Below are positions 38,532 through 46,784 of a stretch of 64,000 nt of DNA, piece after piece. A model generated the notes under the pieces. That model did not search any database. It was not told the origin of the DNA and saw only the letters and a program-made list of their open reading frames with translations. Positions within the stretch are counted from its first letter, which is position 1. Each line of letters begins with the position of its first letter. Origin of the DNA: DATDAH01 sp963845425. Its GTDB lineage: Bacteria > Actinomycetota > Acidimicrobiia > Acidimicrobiales > DATDAH01. The stretch is from assembly GCA_963845425.1 (NCBI GenBank), contig CAWJSC010000012.1, positions 1 to 64,000 on the forward strand. Reading direction: 5' to 3'. Both the position numbers and the translations under genes were made by a program.

Positions 38532-39194
38532 TCAGCGCTGGAATGCGTCCGGCAGGGGGTGCTCCAGGGCGTCACCGAGGCGGCGCAGATACTCGGCCCG
38601 GGGGAGGTCGACCGCGCCCAGGCTGACGAGGTGGGGCGTGGTCCACTGGACGTCGAGCAGGGTGGCACCGCCGAGGCGCAGGACCTCGACCAGGCGGACC
38701 AAGGCCGCCTTCGACGCATCGGGCCGGCGGTGGAACATGGACTCGCCGGCGAAGAAGCCGCCGACGGCCACGCCGTAGAGGCCACCGACCAGCTCGCCGT
38801 CCTCCCAGGCCTCCACGCTGTGGGCCCAGCCGAGCCGGTGGAGTTGGGTGTAGGCGTCCCGGATGTCGGCATTGATCCAGCCGTGGGGCCGGGACGGGTC
38901 GGCACAGGCCGCGATGACCCTGACGAAGTCCCGGTCGACGCTGAACTCGAGCCGCCCGACGGCCTTGCGGAGTGACCGGGACACCTTGAGTCCGTCGAGC
39001 GGGAGCACGCCGCGCGGGTCGGGGGACCACCACGCCAACGCCCCGCCGTCGACGTGCATGGGGAACAAGCCGGACCGGTAGGCGGCGAGCAGGGTGCCCG
39101 GCGCCAGGTCGGCTCCGATGCCGACCACTCCCCGCTCGTCGGCCGTCACCGGTGAGGGCAACGCCCAGGGTGACGGCGCGGGCTCGATCGGCAC
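38532..39194 (-). CDS. aat: Leucyl/phenylalanyl-tRNA-protein transferase
   Basis: Aat adds Leu or Phe to proteins with N-terminal Lys or Arg, marking them for ClpS-ClpAP/ClpCP. The 220-residue protein shows GVVGIGADLAPGTLLAAYRSGLFPM, WWSPDPRGVLPLD, HSVEAWEDGELVGGLYGVAVGGFFAGESMFH and DVQWTTPHLVSLGA, the family core. The start is GTG. It sits between two CoA-metabolism genes in the same direction (gaps of 25 and 49 bases), an unusual partnership with no obvious functional link. Confidence 0.93.
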   Translation of the reverse strand: MPIEPAPSPWALPSPVTADERGVVGIGADLAPGTLLAAYRSGLFPMHVDGGALAWWSPDPRGVLPLDGLKVSRSLRKAVGRLEFSVDRDFVRVIAACADPSRPHGWINADIRDAYTQLHRLGWAHSVEAWEDGELVGGLYGVAVGGFFAGESMFHRRPDASKAALVRLVEVLRLGGATLLDVQWTTPHLVSLGAVDLPRAEYLRRLGDALEHPLPDAFQR

Positions 39195-39219
39195 ATCCGG
39201 GTTCTACCCGGACGTCAGG

Positions 39220-40074
39220 TCAACGGGAGTACTCGTAGAAGCCCTGGCCGGTCTTACGGCCGAGCTGGTCGGCGGCGACCATGCGCCGCAGGAGGGGGAC
39301 GGCGGCGTAGTGCGGGTCCCGGAACTCGTCGTAGAGGGCGTCCAGGATCGACACCGAGGTGTCGAGGCCGACCAGGTCCAGCAACTCGAGGGGCCCCATC
39401 GGGAAGTTGCAGCCGCCCTTCATGGCCGTGTCGATGTCCTCGCGGCTGGCGGTCCCGTTCTCCAGCAGGCGCACGGCGTTGTTCAGATAGGGGAAGAGCA
39501 GGGCGTTCACGATGAACCCGGCCTGGTCCTTCACCTCGACGGGGGCCTTGCCGCAGGCTTCGGCGAACGCCTTCGCCGCGGCGACGGTCTCGTCGGCGGC
39601 GGTCAGCGGCCGGATGACCTCGACGAGGTTCATCGCCGGCGCCGGGTTGAAGAAGTGGATCCCGCACACCCGGCTGGGGTTGTGGACCTCGACGGCCATC
39701 TCGATGACGGCGAGGGTCGAGGTGTTGGTGGCCAGGATCGCGTCGTCGCGGCAGACCTGGTTGAGCTCGACGAACAGGGCCTTCTTGGTGTCCAGGTCCT
39801 CGATGACGGACTCGATCACCAGGTCGCAGTCGGCCAGGTCCTTGAGCACCGAGGTGGCGGTGATGCGCCCGAGGGTGGCGTCGCGGTCGGCCTCTTCCAT
39901 CCGTCCCTTCTCGACCAGGCGGTTCAGGCCCTTCTCCAGCGAGGCCAGGGTGGCGTCGGCCGTGGCCTGCTGGCGGGAGCGCAGGACCACCTCGTAACCG
40001 GCCTGGGCCGCCACCTGGGCGATGCCCGCCCCCATGATCCCCGACCCGATGACACCGACACGCGTGATCTCCAT
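39220..40074 (-). CDS. 3-hydroxybutyryl-CoA dehydrogenase
   Basis: This NAD(P)-dependent enzyme interconverts acetoacetyl-CoA and 3-hydroxybutyryl-CoA. The 284-residue protein has the Rossmann loop VGVIGSGIMGAGIA, catalytic IHFFNPAPAMNLVEVI, VKDQAGFIVNALLFPYLNNA and GCNFPMGPLELLDLVG, a close match to Hbd/FadB2-type enzymes. It heads a minus-strand run with the B12 mutase, consistent with use in butyrate, polyhydroxybutyrate or ethylmalonyl-CoA metabolism. A minus-strand TAACAT box (40085-40090) is a candidate -10. Confidence 0.92.
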   Translation of the reverse strand: MEITRVGVIGSGIMGAGIAQVAAQAGYEVVLRSRQQATADATLASLEKGLNRLVEKGRMEEADRDATLGRITATSVLKDLADCDLVIESVIEDLDTKKALFVELNQVCRDDAILATNTSTLAVIEMAVEVHNPSRVCGIHFFNPAPAMNLVEVIRPLTAADETVAAAKAFAEACGKAPVEVKDQAGFIVNALLFPYLNNAVRLLENGTASREDIDTAMKGGCNFPMGPLELLDLVGLDTSVSILDALYDEFRDPHYAAVPLLRRMVAADQLGRKTGQGFYEYSR

Positions 40075-40159
40075 AAGGGCGGCGATGTTACCGACGGGTA
40101 GCTTGTGGCGTCACATTGCTGCGTGAGCTTGCTCCGCTCCGCAGCGTCGATGAGGCGGA

Positions 40160-40173
40160 TACGTTCCCCGGCG
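40160..40173 (+). promoter_or_regulatory. -10 box close to the methyltransferase-like start
   Basis: TACGTT (40160-40165) lies 8 bases before the ATG at 40174. No ribosome site is visible, so a near-leaderless mRNA is likely. Confidence 0.4.
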
Positions 40174-40698
40174 ATGGGAATCGCGGATTCGATGCTGCCC
40201 CGGGGGTACCTGCGGACCCTGCCGCCGCGGGCCCGCACGGTGGTCAAGGAGCACCGCCGCCGCCTCCTGCGCGACGTGGGCGGTCGGGTGCTGGACCTCG
40301 GCGGGGATCCCGGCCACCTGCCGCTCTACCCGGCCTCCGCCGAAGTGGTCACCGACGACGGTGACGGCCTCTTCGACCACATCGTGTCCATCCTCCACCT
40401 CACCGGCCTGGCCGATCCGGCCGCGGCGCTGGACCGGGCCCGGGAGCACCTGGCGCCCGACGGCGCCCTCGTGTTCCTGGAGCCGGTCGCCGATCCCGGC
40501 TTCGGCGGCCGGGGGCAACGGCTGGTCGCCCCCGCCGTCGGCCGGCTGGCTGGGTGGCGTCCCGATCGCGACGTCCCGGCGCTGGTGCGCGACGCTCATC
40601 TGGTCATGAGCGAACTGGTCCGCACCCCTATGCCCCGCTACGTGTGGCCCCTGACCGAGCTGGTCGAGGGCCGCGCCCGCCACCGGGTGGCACGGTGA
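40174..40698 (+). CDS. Probable SAM-dependent methyltransferase-like protein
   Basis: This 174-residue protein has a class I methyltransferase-like core: motif I VLDLGGDPGHLPLY, an acidic strand VVTDDGDGLFDHIVSILHLTGL, and a post-motif HLAPDGALVFLEPVADPG typical of class I SAM methyltransferases. The chain is short and lacks the full C-terminal cap, so the substrate is unknown and activity is not assured. The ATG at 40174 is preferred to a GTG at 40105 because of its TANNNT box. The stop overlaps the next GTG by 3 bases. Confidence 0.62.
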   Translation: MGIADSMLPRGYLRTLPPRARTVVKEHRRRLLRDVGGRVLDLGGDPGHLPLYPASAEVVTDDGDGLFDHIVSILHLTGLADPAAALDRAREHLAPDGALVFLEPVADPGFGGRGQRLVAPAVGRLAGWRPDRDVPALVRDAHLVMSELVRTPMPRYVWPLTELVEGRARHRVAR

Positions 40699-41372
40699 CC
40701 GGGACGGTCGGCCCGCTGGCCCTCGTCGGCGGCCTGCCCTTCACCGCCGGGTGCGCCTTCGACGGGGGCCTGCTGGCGGCCAGCGGCGGCGACGAGGTCC
40801 TGGTGGTGCCGACCGCGGCCGCCTACGAGCACCCCCAGCGCGAGGTGGAGGCCGCCACGGCCCATTTCGACGGACTGGGTGGCCGGGTCGTCGGCCTGGA
40901 CCTGCTCACCCGGCGTGAGGCCATGGACCCCTCGGTCGCCGAGCAGGTCCGGGCCGCCCGGTTCCTCTACCTGAGCGGTGGCTCGCCGATGCACCTGCGC
41001 TCGGTGGTCAAGGACAGCCCCGTGTGGGACGCGCTGGTCGCCGCCTGGCGGGACGGGGCCGTGGTCGCCGCCGCCTCGGGGGCCGCTCGCGTCCTGTGTG
41101 ACCCGATGGTCGACCCCCGCGGGGGCGCCTTCACCGTGGGCCTCGGCCTGCTCGCGGACCTGGCGGTCATCCCGCACCACAACGAGTGGTCCGAGGACAA
41201 GGCCCACCGGACGCTCCTGCTCGCCCCGGCGAACCTGCTGGTGGTGGGCATCGACGACGCCACCGCGCTGATCCGCGATCCCGACGGCACCTGGCGGATC
41301 GAGGGGGTCGGCTCGGTCGCGGTGTTCCGGGCACGCACCGAGGTCGGCCTGGAGGCCCTCCCGACGAACTGA
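40695..41372 (+). CDS. Peptidase S51 / cyanophycinase-like protein
   Basis: This 225-residue protein has the class I amidotransferase-like fold of S51 peptidases (dipeptidase E, cyanophycinase). YLSGGSPMHLRSVVKD corresponds to the Gly-Gly-x-x substrate loop. VAAASGAARVLCD holds the serine nucleophile elbow, where the usual GSSAGA is altered. IPHHNEWSED could supply histidine. The GTG overlaps the preceding stop, suggesting co-expression with the methyltransferase-like gene. The substrate is not known. Confidence 0.72.
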   Translation: MTGTVGPLALVGGLPFTAGCAFDGGLLAASGGDEVLVVPTAAAYEHPQREVEAATAHFDGLGGRVVGLDLLTRREAMDPSVAEQVRAARFLYLSGGSPMHLRSVVKDSPVWDALVAAWRDGAVVAAASGAARVLCDPMVDPRGGAFTVGLGLLADLAVIPHHNEWSEDKAHRTLLLAPANLLVVGIDDATALIRDPDGTWRIEGVGSVAVFRARTEVGLEALPTN

Positions 41373-41381
41373 CCCGTCGGG

Positions 41382-42170
41382 TCAGCTCTCCTCGATGGTG
41401 ACCGAGTTGATGGTGACGGGCTCACTGGGGGCGCCGCCCGCGTCCAGGGCGAGGATGGCTCGCACCACCTCGAGGCCGGCGGCGTCGGTGTCGCCGAAGA
41501 CGACGTAGCTGCCGTCGGCGTTCAGGTTCTCAGCGGCGTCGTTGGCCACGAAGAAGAACTGGGCGCTGGCGCTGTCCGGCGCCTCGCTCCGGGCCATGAC
41601 CAGCTGGCCCGCCTCGTAGGTGAAGCCGTCGCCCTCGTCGGGGATCGTGTAGCCGGGGTCCGACGTGTTGTCCTGGCCACCGCCCTGGATGATCCCGATC
41701 GACGGGTCGGTCCGGAAGACCGGGGTCCCGTCGTAGTAGCCGTACCGGGAGAGGACGACGAAGTTGTTCACCGTGTCGGGCGTGTTCTGGGTGTCGAGGG
41801 CGACCCGGATCTCCCCCTGGGTCGTGTCGAACACCGCCGTGTAGCTCTTGGTCGGGTCGATGCAGGTCGGTGGTGCCTCCGAGAAGGCCCGAACCGACTC
41901 GTCGACCCCGTCGACGGGGGGGCAGGGCGTCGGGGCAGGCAGCGCCGTGGTCGTGGGGGCGGGTGCGGTGGACGAGGAGGCTGCCTCCTCGTCGTCACCG
42001 GTGAGCTGGGAGTAGCCGAACAGCAGGGCGAGGGCGACGACCGCGATGCCGCCGTAGCGGATCAGGCGGCGGCGGCCGGCCTGGCGCTTCTCCCACTTGC
42101 GCAGTTCCTCCTGCTGGAGGCGATGCCCTTGCTTCTGCCGTTGCCGCTTCTCGGTGCCCATACGGGCCAT
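41382..42170 (-). CDS. Membrane-anchored cyclophilin-type peptidyl-prolyl isomerase
   Basis: This 262-residue protein has a strongly basic N-terminus (about 36 residues) and one transmembrane helix (YGGIAVVALALLFGYSQL, residues about 40-57). A Thr/Ala/Pro linker leads to a cyclophilin domain with TQGEIRVALDTQNTPDTVNNFV, FRTDPSIGIIQGGGQDN, GQLVMARSEAPDSASAQFFF and YVVFGDTDAAGLEVV. The active-site arginine of the FHR segment is kept as FRTDP. It should fold proteins on the outer face of the membrane. ATG 42170 is taken as start; ATG 42161 is possible. Confidence 0.87.
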   Translation of the reverse strand: MARMGTEKRQRQKQGHRLQQEELRKWEKRQAGRRRLIRYGGIAVVALALLFGYSQLTGDDEEAASSSTAPAPTTTALPAPTPCPPVDGVDESVRAFSEAPPTCIDPTKSYTAVFDTTQGEIRVALDTQNTPDTVNNFVVLSRYGYYDGTPVFRTDPSIGIIQGGGQDNTSDPGYTIPDEGDGFTYEAGQLVMARSEAPDSASAQFFFVANDAAENLNADGSYVVFGDTDAAGLEVVRAILALDAGGAPSEPVTINSVTIEES

Positions 42171-42206
42171 GAACGTAGTGGGCGGCCGTCCGCGGGCCTA
42201 CGTCGG

Positions 42207-42219
42207 TAGCGTTGCGGAC
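42207..42219 (+). promoter_or_regulatory. Leaderless-type -10 box of lysC
   Basis: TAGCGT (42207-42212) with a 7-base spacer precedes GTG 42220. No ribosome site is visible. Confidence 0.5.
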
Positions 42220-43440
42220 GTGGGCCTCGTCGTGCAGAAGTTCGGGGGCACGTCGGTGGCCGACGCCGAGCGCATGCGCGCGGTGGCTGACCACGTCGCC
42301 CTGACCCGCCGGCGGGGTGACCGGGTCGTGCTCGTCGTCAGCGCCATGGGCAACGAGACCGACGACCTCCTGCGTCTCGCCTCCGAGGTCGGGGGCTCGT
42401 CCCGGGCCGGGCGGGAGATGGACATGCTCATCACCGCCGGCGAGCGCAAGGCCACCGCGCTGATGTGCCTGGCCCTGCACGAGAAGGGCGTGCCCGCCGA
42501 GTCCTACACGGGCAGCCAGGCCGGGTTCATCACCGACACCGCGCACACCAACGCCAAGATCCTCGAGATCCGCCCCGACCGTCTTCGCAAGGCCCTGGAG
42601 GGCGACGTCGTGCCTGTGGTGGGTGGCGCCCAGGGGGTGTCGACCGACCACGACGTGACCTTCCTGGGTCGCGGTGGTTCGGACACCACCGCCGTGGCCC
42701 TGGCCCAGGCGCTCGGGGCCGACGCCTGCGAGCTCTACACCGACGTGTCGGGCGTCTTCACCGCCGACCCCCGGCTGGTGACCTCGGCCCACCGCATCGA
42801 CCACATCACCTTCGACGAGATGCTCGAGATGTGTGCCTCGGGCTGCCCCAAGCCGGCCATGCGCTCGGTCGAGTTCGCCCGCACCCACGGGGTGCGTCTG
42901 CATGTCCGCTCGGCCTTCACCTGGGAGCCGGGAACCTGGATCACCGAGGAGGACCCCATGGAACAGGCCATCGTCTCCGGCGTCGTCGACGACGACAGTG
43001 AGGCCAAGCTGACCGTGAGTGGGGTGCCCGACCGCCCCGGCATCGCCGCCCGCCTCTTCCGCACGCTGGCCGACGCCGACATCAACGTGGACATGATCGT
43101 GCAGAACGTGTCCGAAGCCGGCGTGACCGACATCTCGTTCACCCTGCCCCGCGAGGACCTGGCCGACGGCCAGCGCATCGCCGAGGAGATCGCGGTCGAG
43201 ATCGGCGCGACCGGCGTCGTCCCGGACACCAAGATCGCCCGCGTCAGCCTGGTCGGGGCGGGCATGAAGTCGAACCCCGGGGTGGCCGCCACCATGTTCG
43301 AGGTGCTGGCCGGCGAGGGGGTCAACATCGAGATGATCTCGACCTCCGCCATCCGGATCAGCTGCGTGGTCCCCGAGGACGACCTGGAGCGGGCCGTCGT
43401 GGCCCTCCACACCGCCTTCGACCTGGCCTCCGCCGGCTGA
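42220..43440 (+). CDS. lysC: Aspartate kinase
   Basis: LysC phosphorylates aspartate, opening the route to lysine, threonine, methionine and diaminopimelate. The 406-residue protein starts GLVVQKFGGTSVADAERM (kinase signature KFGGTSV), with LGRGGSDTTAVALAQALGADACELYTDV for nucleotide binding. Two C-terminal ACT domains follow (VSGVPDRPGIAARLFRTLAD and LVGAGMKSNPGVAATMFEVL) for feedback control. The preferred start is GTG 42220; the frame is open earlier, but that overlaps the divergent cyclophilin gene. Internal GTG/ATG starts may also give a separate beta subunit, as in relatives. Confidence 0.95.
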   Translation: MGLVVQKFGGTSVADAERMRAVADHVALTRRRGDRVVLVVSAMGNETDDLLRLASEVGGSSRAGREMDMLITAGERKATALMCLALHEKGVPAESYTGSQAGFITDTAHTNAKILEIRPDRLRKALEGDVVPVVGGAQGVSTDHDVTFLGRGGSDTTAVALAQALGADACELYTDVSGVFTADPRLVTSAHRIDHITFDEMLEMCASGCPKPAMRSVEFARTHGVRLHVRSAFTWEPGTWITEEDPMEQAIVSGVVDDDSEAKLTVSGVPDRPGIAARLFRTLADADINVDMIVQNVSEAGVTDISFTLPREDLADGQRIAEEIAVEIGATGVVPDTKIARVSLVGAGMKSNPGVAATMFEVLAGEGVNIEMISTSAIRISCVVPEDDLERAVVALHTAFDLASAG

Positions 43441-43469
43441 ATCCAGGCGTTGCCGTCGACCGGTCCTCG

Positions 43470-43483
43470 TAGCCTCTACGCCC
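43470..43483 (+). promoter_or_regulatory. -10 box of asd
   Basis: TAGCCT (43470-43475) lies 8 bases before ATG 43484, suggesting that asd also has its own near-leaderless promoter in addition to readthrough from lysC. Confidence 0.4.
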
Positions 43484-44512
43484 ATGGACGTCGGAATCGT
43501 CGGAGCCACGGGTCAGGTCGGACAGATGATGCGCCAGATCCTGGCCGAGCGGGGCTTCCCGGTCGACCGCCTGCGCCTCTTCGCCTCGGCCCGTTCGGTG
43601 GGCCGCACAATGGACTGGCAGGGTGAAGCGGTGCCGGTCGAGGACGCGGCCGCCGCCGACTGGTCGGGCCTGGACCTGGCGCTGTTCTCCGCCGGCGCCA
43701 CCGCCAGCCGGGCGCTGGCGCCCGTGGCCGCCGCCGCAGGGGTGACGGTGGTCGACAACTCCTCGGCCTGGCGCATGGACCCGGAGGTCCCGCTGGTCGT
43801 CCCCGAGGTCAACGCCCACGCCCTGGCGGACCTGCCCAAGGGGATCGTGGCCAACCCGAACTGCACGACCATGGTGGCCATGGCCCCGCTGGCGGCCCTG
43901 GACGCCGAGGCCGGCCTCCGCCGCCTCGTCATCAGCACCTATCAGGCCGCCGGCGGCGCGGGCCTGGCCGGCACCGCCGAGCTGGAGGACCAGATCCGCA
44001 AGGGCGCCGACCGGTCCGCGGCCCTCATCACCGACGGCAGGGCCATCGACTTCCCGCCCGCCGTCGTGTTCCCCACGACGATCGCCTTCAACGTCATCCC
44101 GCAGGCCGGGGACCCGGTCGACGACGGCTCCGGGGAGACGGTCGAGGAGGTCAAGCTGCGCAACGAGAGCCGCAAGATCCTCGGCCTCCCCGACCTCGCG
44201 GTGTTCGCCACCTGCGTTCGGGTCCCCGTGTTCACGGGGCACTCCCTCTCGATCAACGCGGCGTTCGACCGGCCGTTGTCGGCGGACCGGGCCACTGCGG
44301 TGCTGGCCGCGGCGCCCGGTGTGGTGTTGAGCGACCTCCCGAATCCGCTGGCCGCGACCGGCACCGATCCCACGATGGTCGGCCGGGTGCGGGTGGACCC
44401 CACCGTGGAGAACGGTTTGGCCCTGTTCGTCACCGGCGACAACCTCCGCAAGGGCGCGGCCGTCAATGCGGTGCAGATCGCCGAGGCCTTGGTGGAGGCC
44501 CGTACCTCCTGA
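43484..44512 (+). CDS. asd: Aspartate-semialdehyde dehydrogenase
   Basis: Asd reduces aspartyl phosphate with NADPH, the step after LysC. The 342-residue protein has the dinucleotide loop VGIVGATGQVGQMM, the nucleophile Cys in IVANPNCTTMVAMAPL, YQAAGGAGLAGTAEL, RVPVFTGHSLSIN with the catalytic His, and a normal length. It follows lysC by 43 bases. A GC-rich hairpin lies 17 bases after the stop. Confidence 0.95.
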   Translation: MDVGIVGATGQVGQMMRQILAERGFPVDRLRLFASARSVGRTMDWQGEAVPVEDAAAADWSGLDLALFSAGATASRALAPVAAAAGVTVVDNSSAWRMDPEVPLVVPEVNAHALADLPKGIVANPNCTTMVAMAPLAALDAEAGLRRLVISTYQAAGGAGLAGTAELEDQIRKGADRSAALITDGRAIDFPPAVVFPTTIAFNVIPQAGDPVDDGSGETVEEVKLRNESRKILGLPDLAVFATCVRVPVFTGHSLSINAAFDRPLSADRATAVLAAAPGVVLSDLPNPLAATGTDPTMVGRVRVDPTVENGLALFVTGDNLRKGAAVNAVQIAEALVEARTS

Positions 44513-44528
44513 CGGATCGCGCGCGGTT

Positions 44529-44549
44529 CGGCCCCGCCGGGTGGGGCCG
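44529..44549 (+). terminator. GC hairpin after asd
   Basis: CGGCCCC, a 7-base loop and GGGGCCG form a perfect 7-bp stem 17 bases past the asd stop. It has no T tract, as is common for actinobacterial terminators. Confidence 0.5.
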
Positions 44550-44578
44550 GCTCATCGACCGTCGGGGGGGGATCGCGG

Positions 44579-44608
44579 GTGACGGCGGCGGCCGCCGCCG
44601 GGTACGCT
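44579..44608 (+). promoter_or_regulatory. Promoter of tRNA-Pro
   Basis: GTGACG (44579-44584), an 18-base spacer and TACGCT (44603-44608) place a start near 44615, just upstream of the mature tRNA 5' end. Confidence 0.45.
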
Positions 44609-44619
44609 CGTCGGTCCAC

Positions 44620-44693
44620 CGGGAAGTGGCGCAGCTTGGCAGCGCGCGTCGTTCGGGACGACGAGGTCGCGGGTTCAAATCCCGCCTTCCCGA
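44620..44693 (+). tRNA. tRNA-Pro (anticodon CGG)
   Basis: This is a 74-base cloverleaf. The acceptor stem CGGGAAG pairs with CTTCCCG, followed by discriminator A. The D-loop has the GG pair in TTGGCAG. The anticodon stem CGTCG/CGACG encloses loop TTCGGGA (anticodon CGG at 44654-44656), and the T-loop is GGTTCAAATCC. CCA is not encoded. It is one base from the stop of the convergent aldehyde dehydrogenase. Confidence 0.96.
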
Positions 44694-44694
44694 C

Positions 44695-46189
44695 TCAGCC
44701 GCCGATCCGGATGTTCTTGGGGCGCCAGAACTCGGCGAGGCCCTCGGGGCCGCCTTCGCGGCCGAAGCCGCTCTGCTTGACCCCGCCGAAGGGCAGGTTC
44801 GGGGCGTTGCTCGGGAAGCCGTTCACGGTGACCGTGCCGACCTCCAGGGCCCGGGCGACCCGGTGGGCCCGGGCGAGGTCCCGGGTGTGCACGTAGGCGG
44901 CCAGGCCATAGGGCAGGGCGTTGGCCCGGGCCACGACCTCGTCCTCGTCGGTGAAGCTCAGGACGCTGAGCACGGGGCCGAACACCTCGTGCCGGGCCAC
45001 GTCGAGATCGTCGGTCACCCCCGTGAGGACGGTCGGGGCCAGGAACCAGCCCCCGCTCAGCTCGTCGCCCAGATCGTCGGCGCCCAGCGCCCAGCGCCCG
45101 TCCGCCCGTGCGCAGCGTGGCGCCCCGGGCCACGGCCTCGGCCACCACGCCGAGAACCCGGTCCCGGGCCGCCTCAGTGGCCAGCGGCCCCATGAGCGTC
45201 GCCGGGTCGAGGGGATCGCCGACGACGGCGGCGTCGATCTGCACGACCAGGCGCTCCAGGACCTCGTCGGCGACGGCCTCGTGGATGAACAGCCGGGTGG
45301 GCAGGGCGCAGCCCTGGCTGCTGAGGAGCACGGCGCCGAGGAGGCCCGCGTTGGTCGCCGCAACCTCGAGGTCGGCGTCGGGGAACACGATGTTGGCTGA
45401 CTTGCCCCCCAGCTCGAGGGTGACGGGGGTCAGGGCCTCGGCCGCCCCGGTCATCACGTCCTGGGCGGCGGCGGCCCCGCCCGTGAAGGTGATCTTGTCC
45501 ACGCCCGGGTGACGGACCAGCGCCGCTCCCGCGACGGCGCCGCCGACCACGACGTTGACCACCCCGGGCGGGAACCCCGCCTCGAGGGCCAGCTCGGCGA
45601 ACCGGAGCGCCCCGAACGGCGCGATCTCCGGGGGTTTGGCCACGACCGTGTTGCCGGCAGCCAGAGCGGGAGCCGCCTTCTGGCCCATTCCCATCATCGG
45701 CCCGTTCCACGGCACGACGGCGGCGACCACCCCGTAGGGCTCGGGCAGGGCGTAGTCGAGGACGCCCCCGGCCCCCGGGCGTACCCGCCCGTCCAGCTTG
45801 TCGACCCAGCCCCCGTAGTACCGGACCCAGCGGGCGGTGGCCCGTCCGGGGTCGAGGGCCGACACGGGCGTGCCGTTGTCCACCGCGGTCAGCGCGGCCG
45901 CGTCCGCCCGCTCGGCGTCGAGCAGGTCGGCCAAGCGGTCGAGGAGGGCGGCTCGGCGGTGCGGAGCGAGGGCCCGCCAGGCCGGGAGGGCGGCGCGGGC
46001 GACGTCCACCGCGTCGTCGACCTCGGTCGGCCCGGCCAGGCCCAGGTCGGCCACTGCCCGGCCGGTGCCGGGGTCGCGGTGGGTGTGGAGCGGCCCGGAG
46101 GCGGCGGGGCGTCGCTCGGCGCCGATGAGGTGACCCCGGGCGGCCAGGTCCCGGGCCAGTGCGAGGGCGTGCTCCCGGTCGACGGTCAC
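44695..46189 (-). pseudogene. Aldehyde dehydrogenase interrupted by a 7-bp duplication
   Basis: Two overlapping frames together encode one aldehyde dehydrogenase. The 5' part (GTG 46189 to about 45097) has VVPWNGPMMGMGQKAAPALAAGN, catalytic Glu LELGGKSANIVF and catalytic Cys SSQGCALPTR. The 3' part (to 44695) has GWFLAPTVLTGV, HEVFGPVLSVL and the closing FGGVKQSGFGREGGPEG. The frames switch at CCAGCGCCCAGCGC (45084-45097), a direct duplication of CCAGCGC. Removing one copy restores TGGRALGADDLGDE and a 495-residue enzyme. It may be a true mutation, a slippage-controlled gene or an assembly error. The substrate is unknown. Confidence 0.85.
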
Positions 46190-46202
46190 TCGAGCGTGGA
46201 GG

Positions 46203-46676
46203 TCAGCCCTCCGCGGCCTCGGCGTTCTCCGCCCCGCGGAGCACGGCCTCGTCCTCGTCGCCGGCCGCCGCGTCCGGCTCGGCCACGGCGGTGCCCTCGT
46301 GGTGGGTGCCACCGGCCAGCAGGGCCTCGGCGGCCCGCCGGATGCGGAAGGCGTCGAGGGGCTTGACCAGCCAACCGTCGGCGTCGGCCCGCCGGGCCAG
46401 GAACACGTCCGCGGTGCGGTCCAGCAGCATCAGGATCGACCGGGGCTCGAGGCGGCCCGCGCCCTCCTCGGAGCGCAGGGACAGGCAGGTGGCCATGCCG
46501 CCCATGTTGCCGATCTGGAGGTCGAGCACGACCAGGTCGGGGTCGAGCCGCTTCACGGCGGGGACGACCTCCCGGCCGGAACGAACCCGGTGCACGATCG
46601 TGGTGTCGTCGCCGAGGGCGGCGTCCACCTCGTCGTGGAGACGATCGGCATCGGTGGCCAGGAGCACGACGGGCAC
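46203..46676 (-). CDS. Single-domain receiver-like protein
   Basis: This 157-residue protein has a CheY-like receiver fold: VPVVLLATDADRL, the phosphoacceptor Asp in PDLVVLDLQIGNMGG, SILMLLDRTADVF and the conserved Lys in GWLVKPLDAFRIRRAAEALL. An acidic, low-complexity tail (about residues 125-157) replaces an output domain. It probably relays or dampens a signal. It is divergent from a STAS-domain gene, hinting at a shared partner-switch pathway. The GTG at 46676 is supported by a minus-strand TACGCT box (46685-46690) 8 bases upstream. Confidence 0.75.
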   Translation of the reverse strand: MPVVLLATDADRLHDEVDAALGDDTTIVHRVRSGREVVPAVKRLDPDLVVLDLQIGNMGGMATCLSLRSEEGAGRLEPRSILMLLDRTADVFLARRADADGWLVKPLDAFRIRRAAEALLAGGTHHEGTAVAEPDAAAGDEDEAVLRGAENAEAAEG

Positions 46677-46784
46677 GGCCGCGGAGCGTACCGGCGCCGC
46701 AGTGGCCGGGTGAAGCCGGGGGTTGGCGGACCGGTGCCTGTGGCTACGATCGGTCGTTGCCCACGGCCCACCATCGGAGGACCG

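Noticed and set aside
39197..39211. Palindrome CCGGGT-TCT-ACCCGG just upstream of aat as an operator
   Set aside because: A 6-bp GC stem of this kind is common at this base composition, and nothing else supports regulation there.
44695..45363. A separate short aldehyde dehydrogenase gene next to a longer one
   Set aside because: The two frames carry complementary halves of a single enzyme and meet at a 7-bp tandem duplication.
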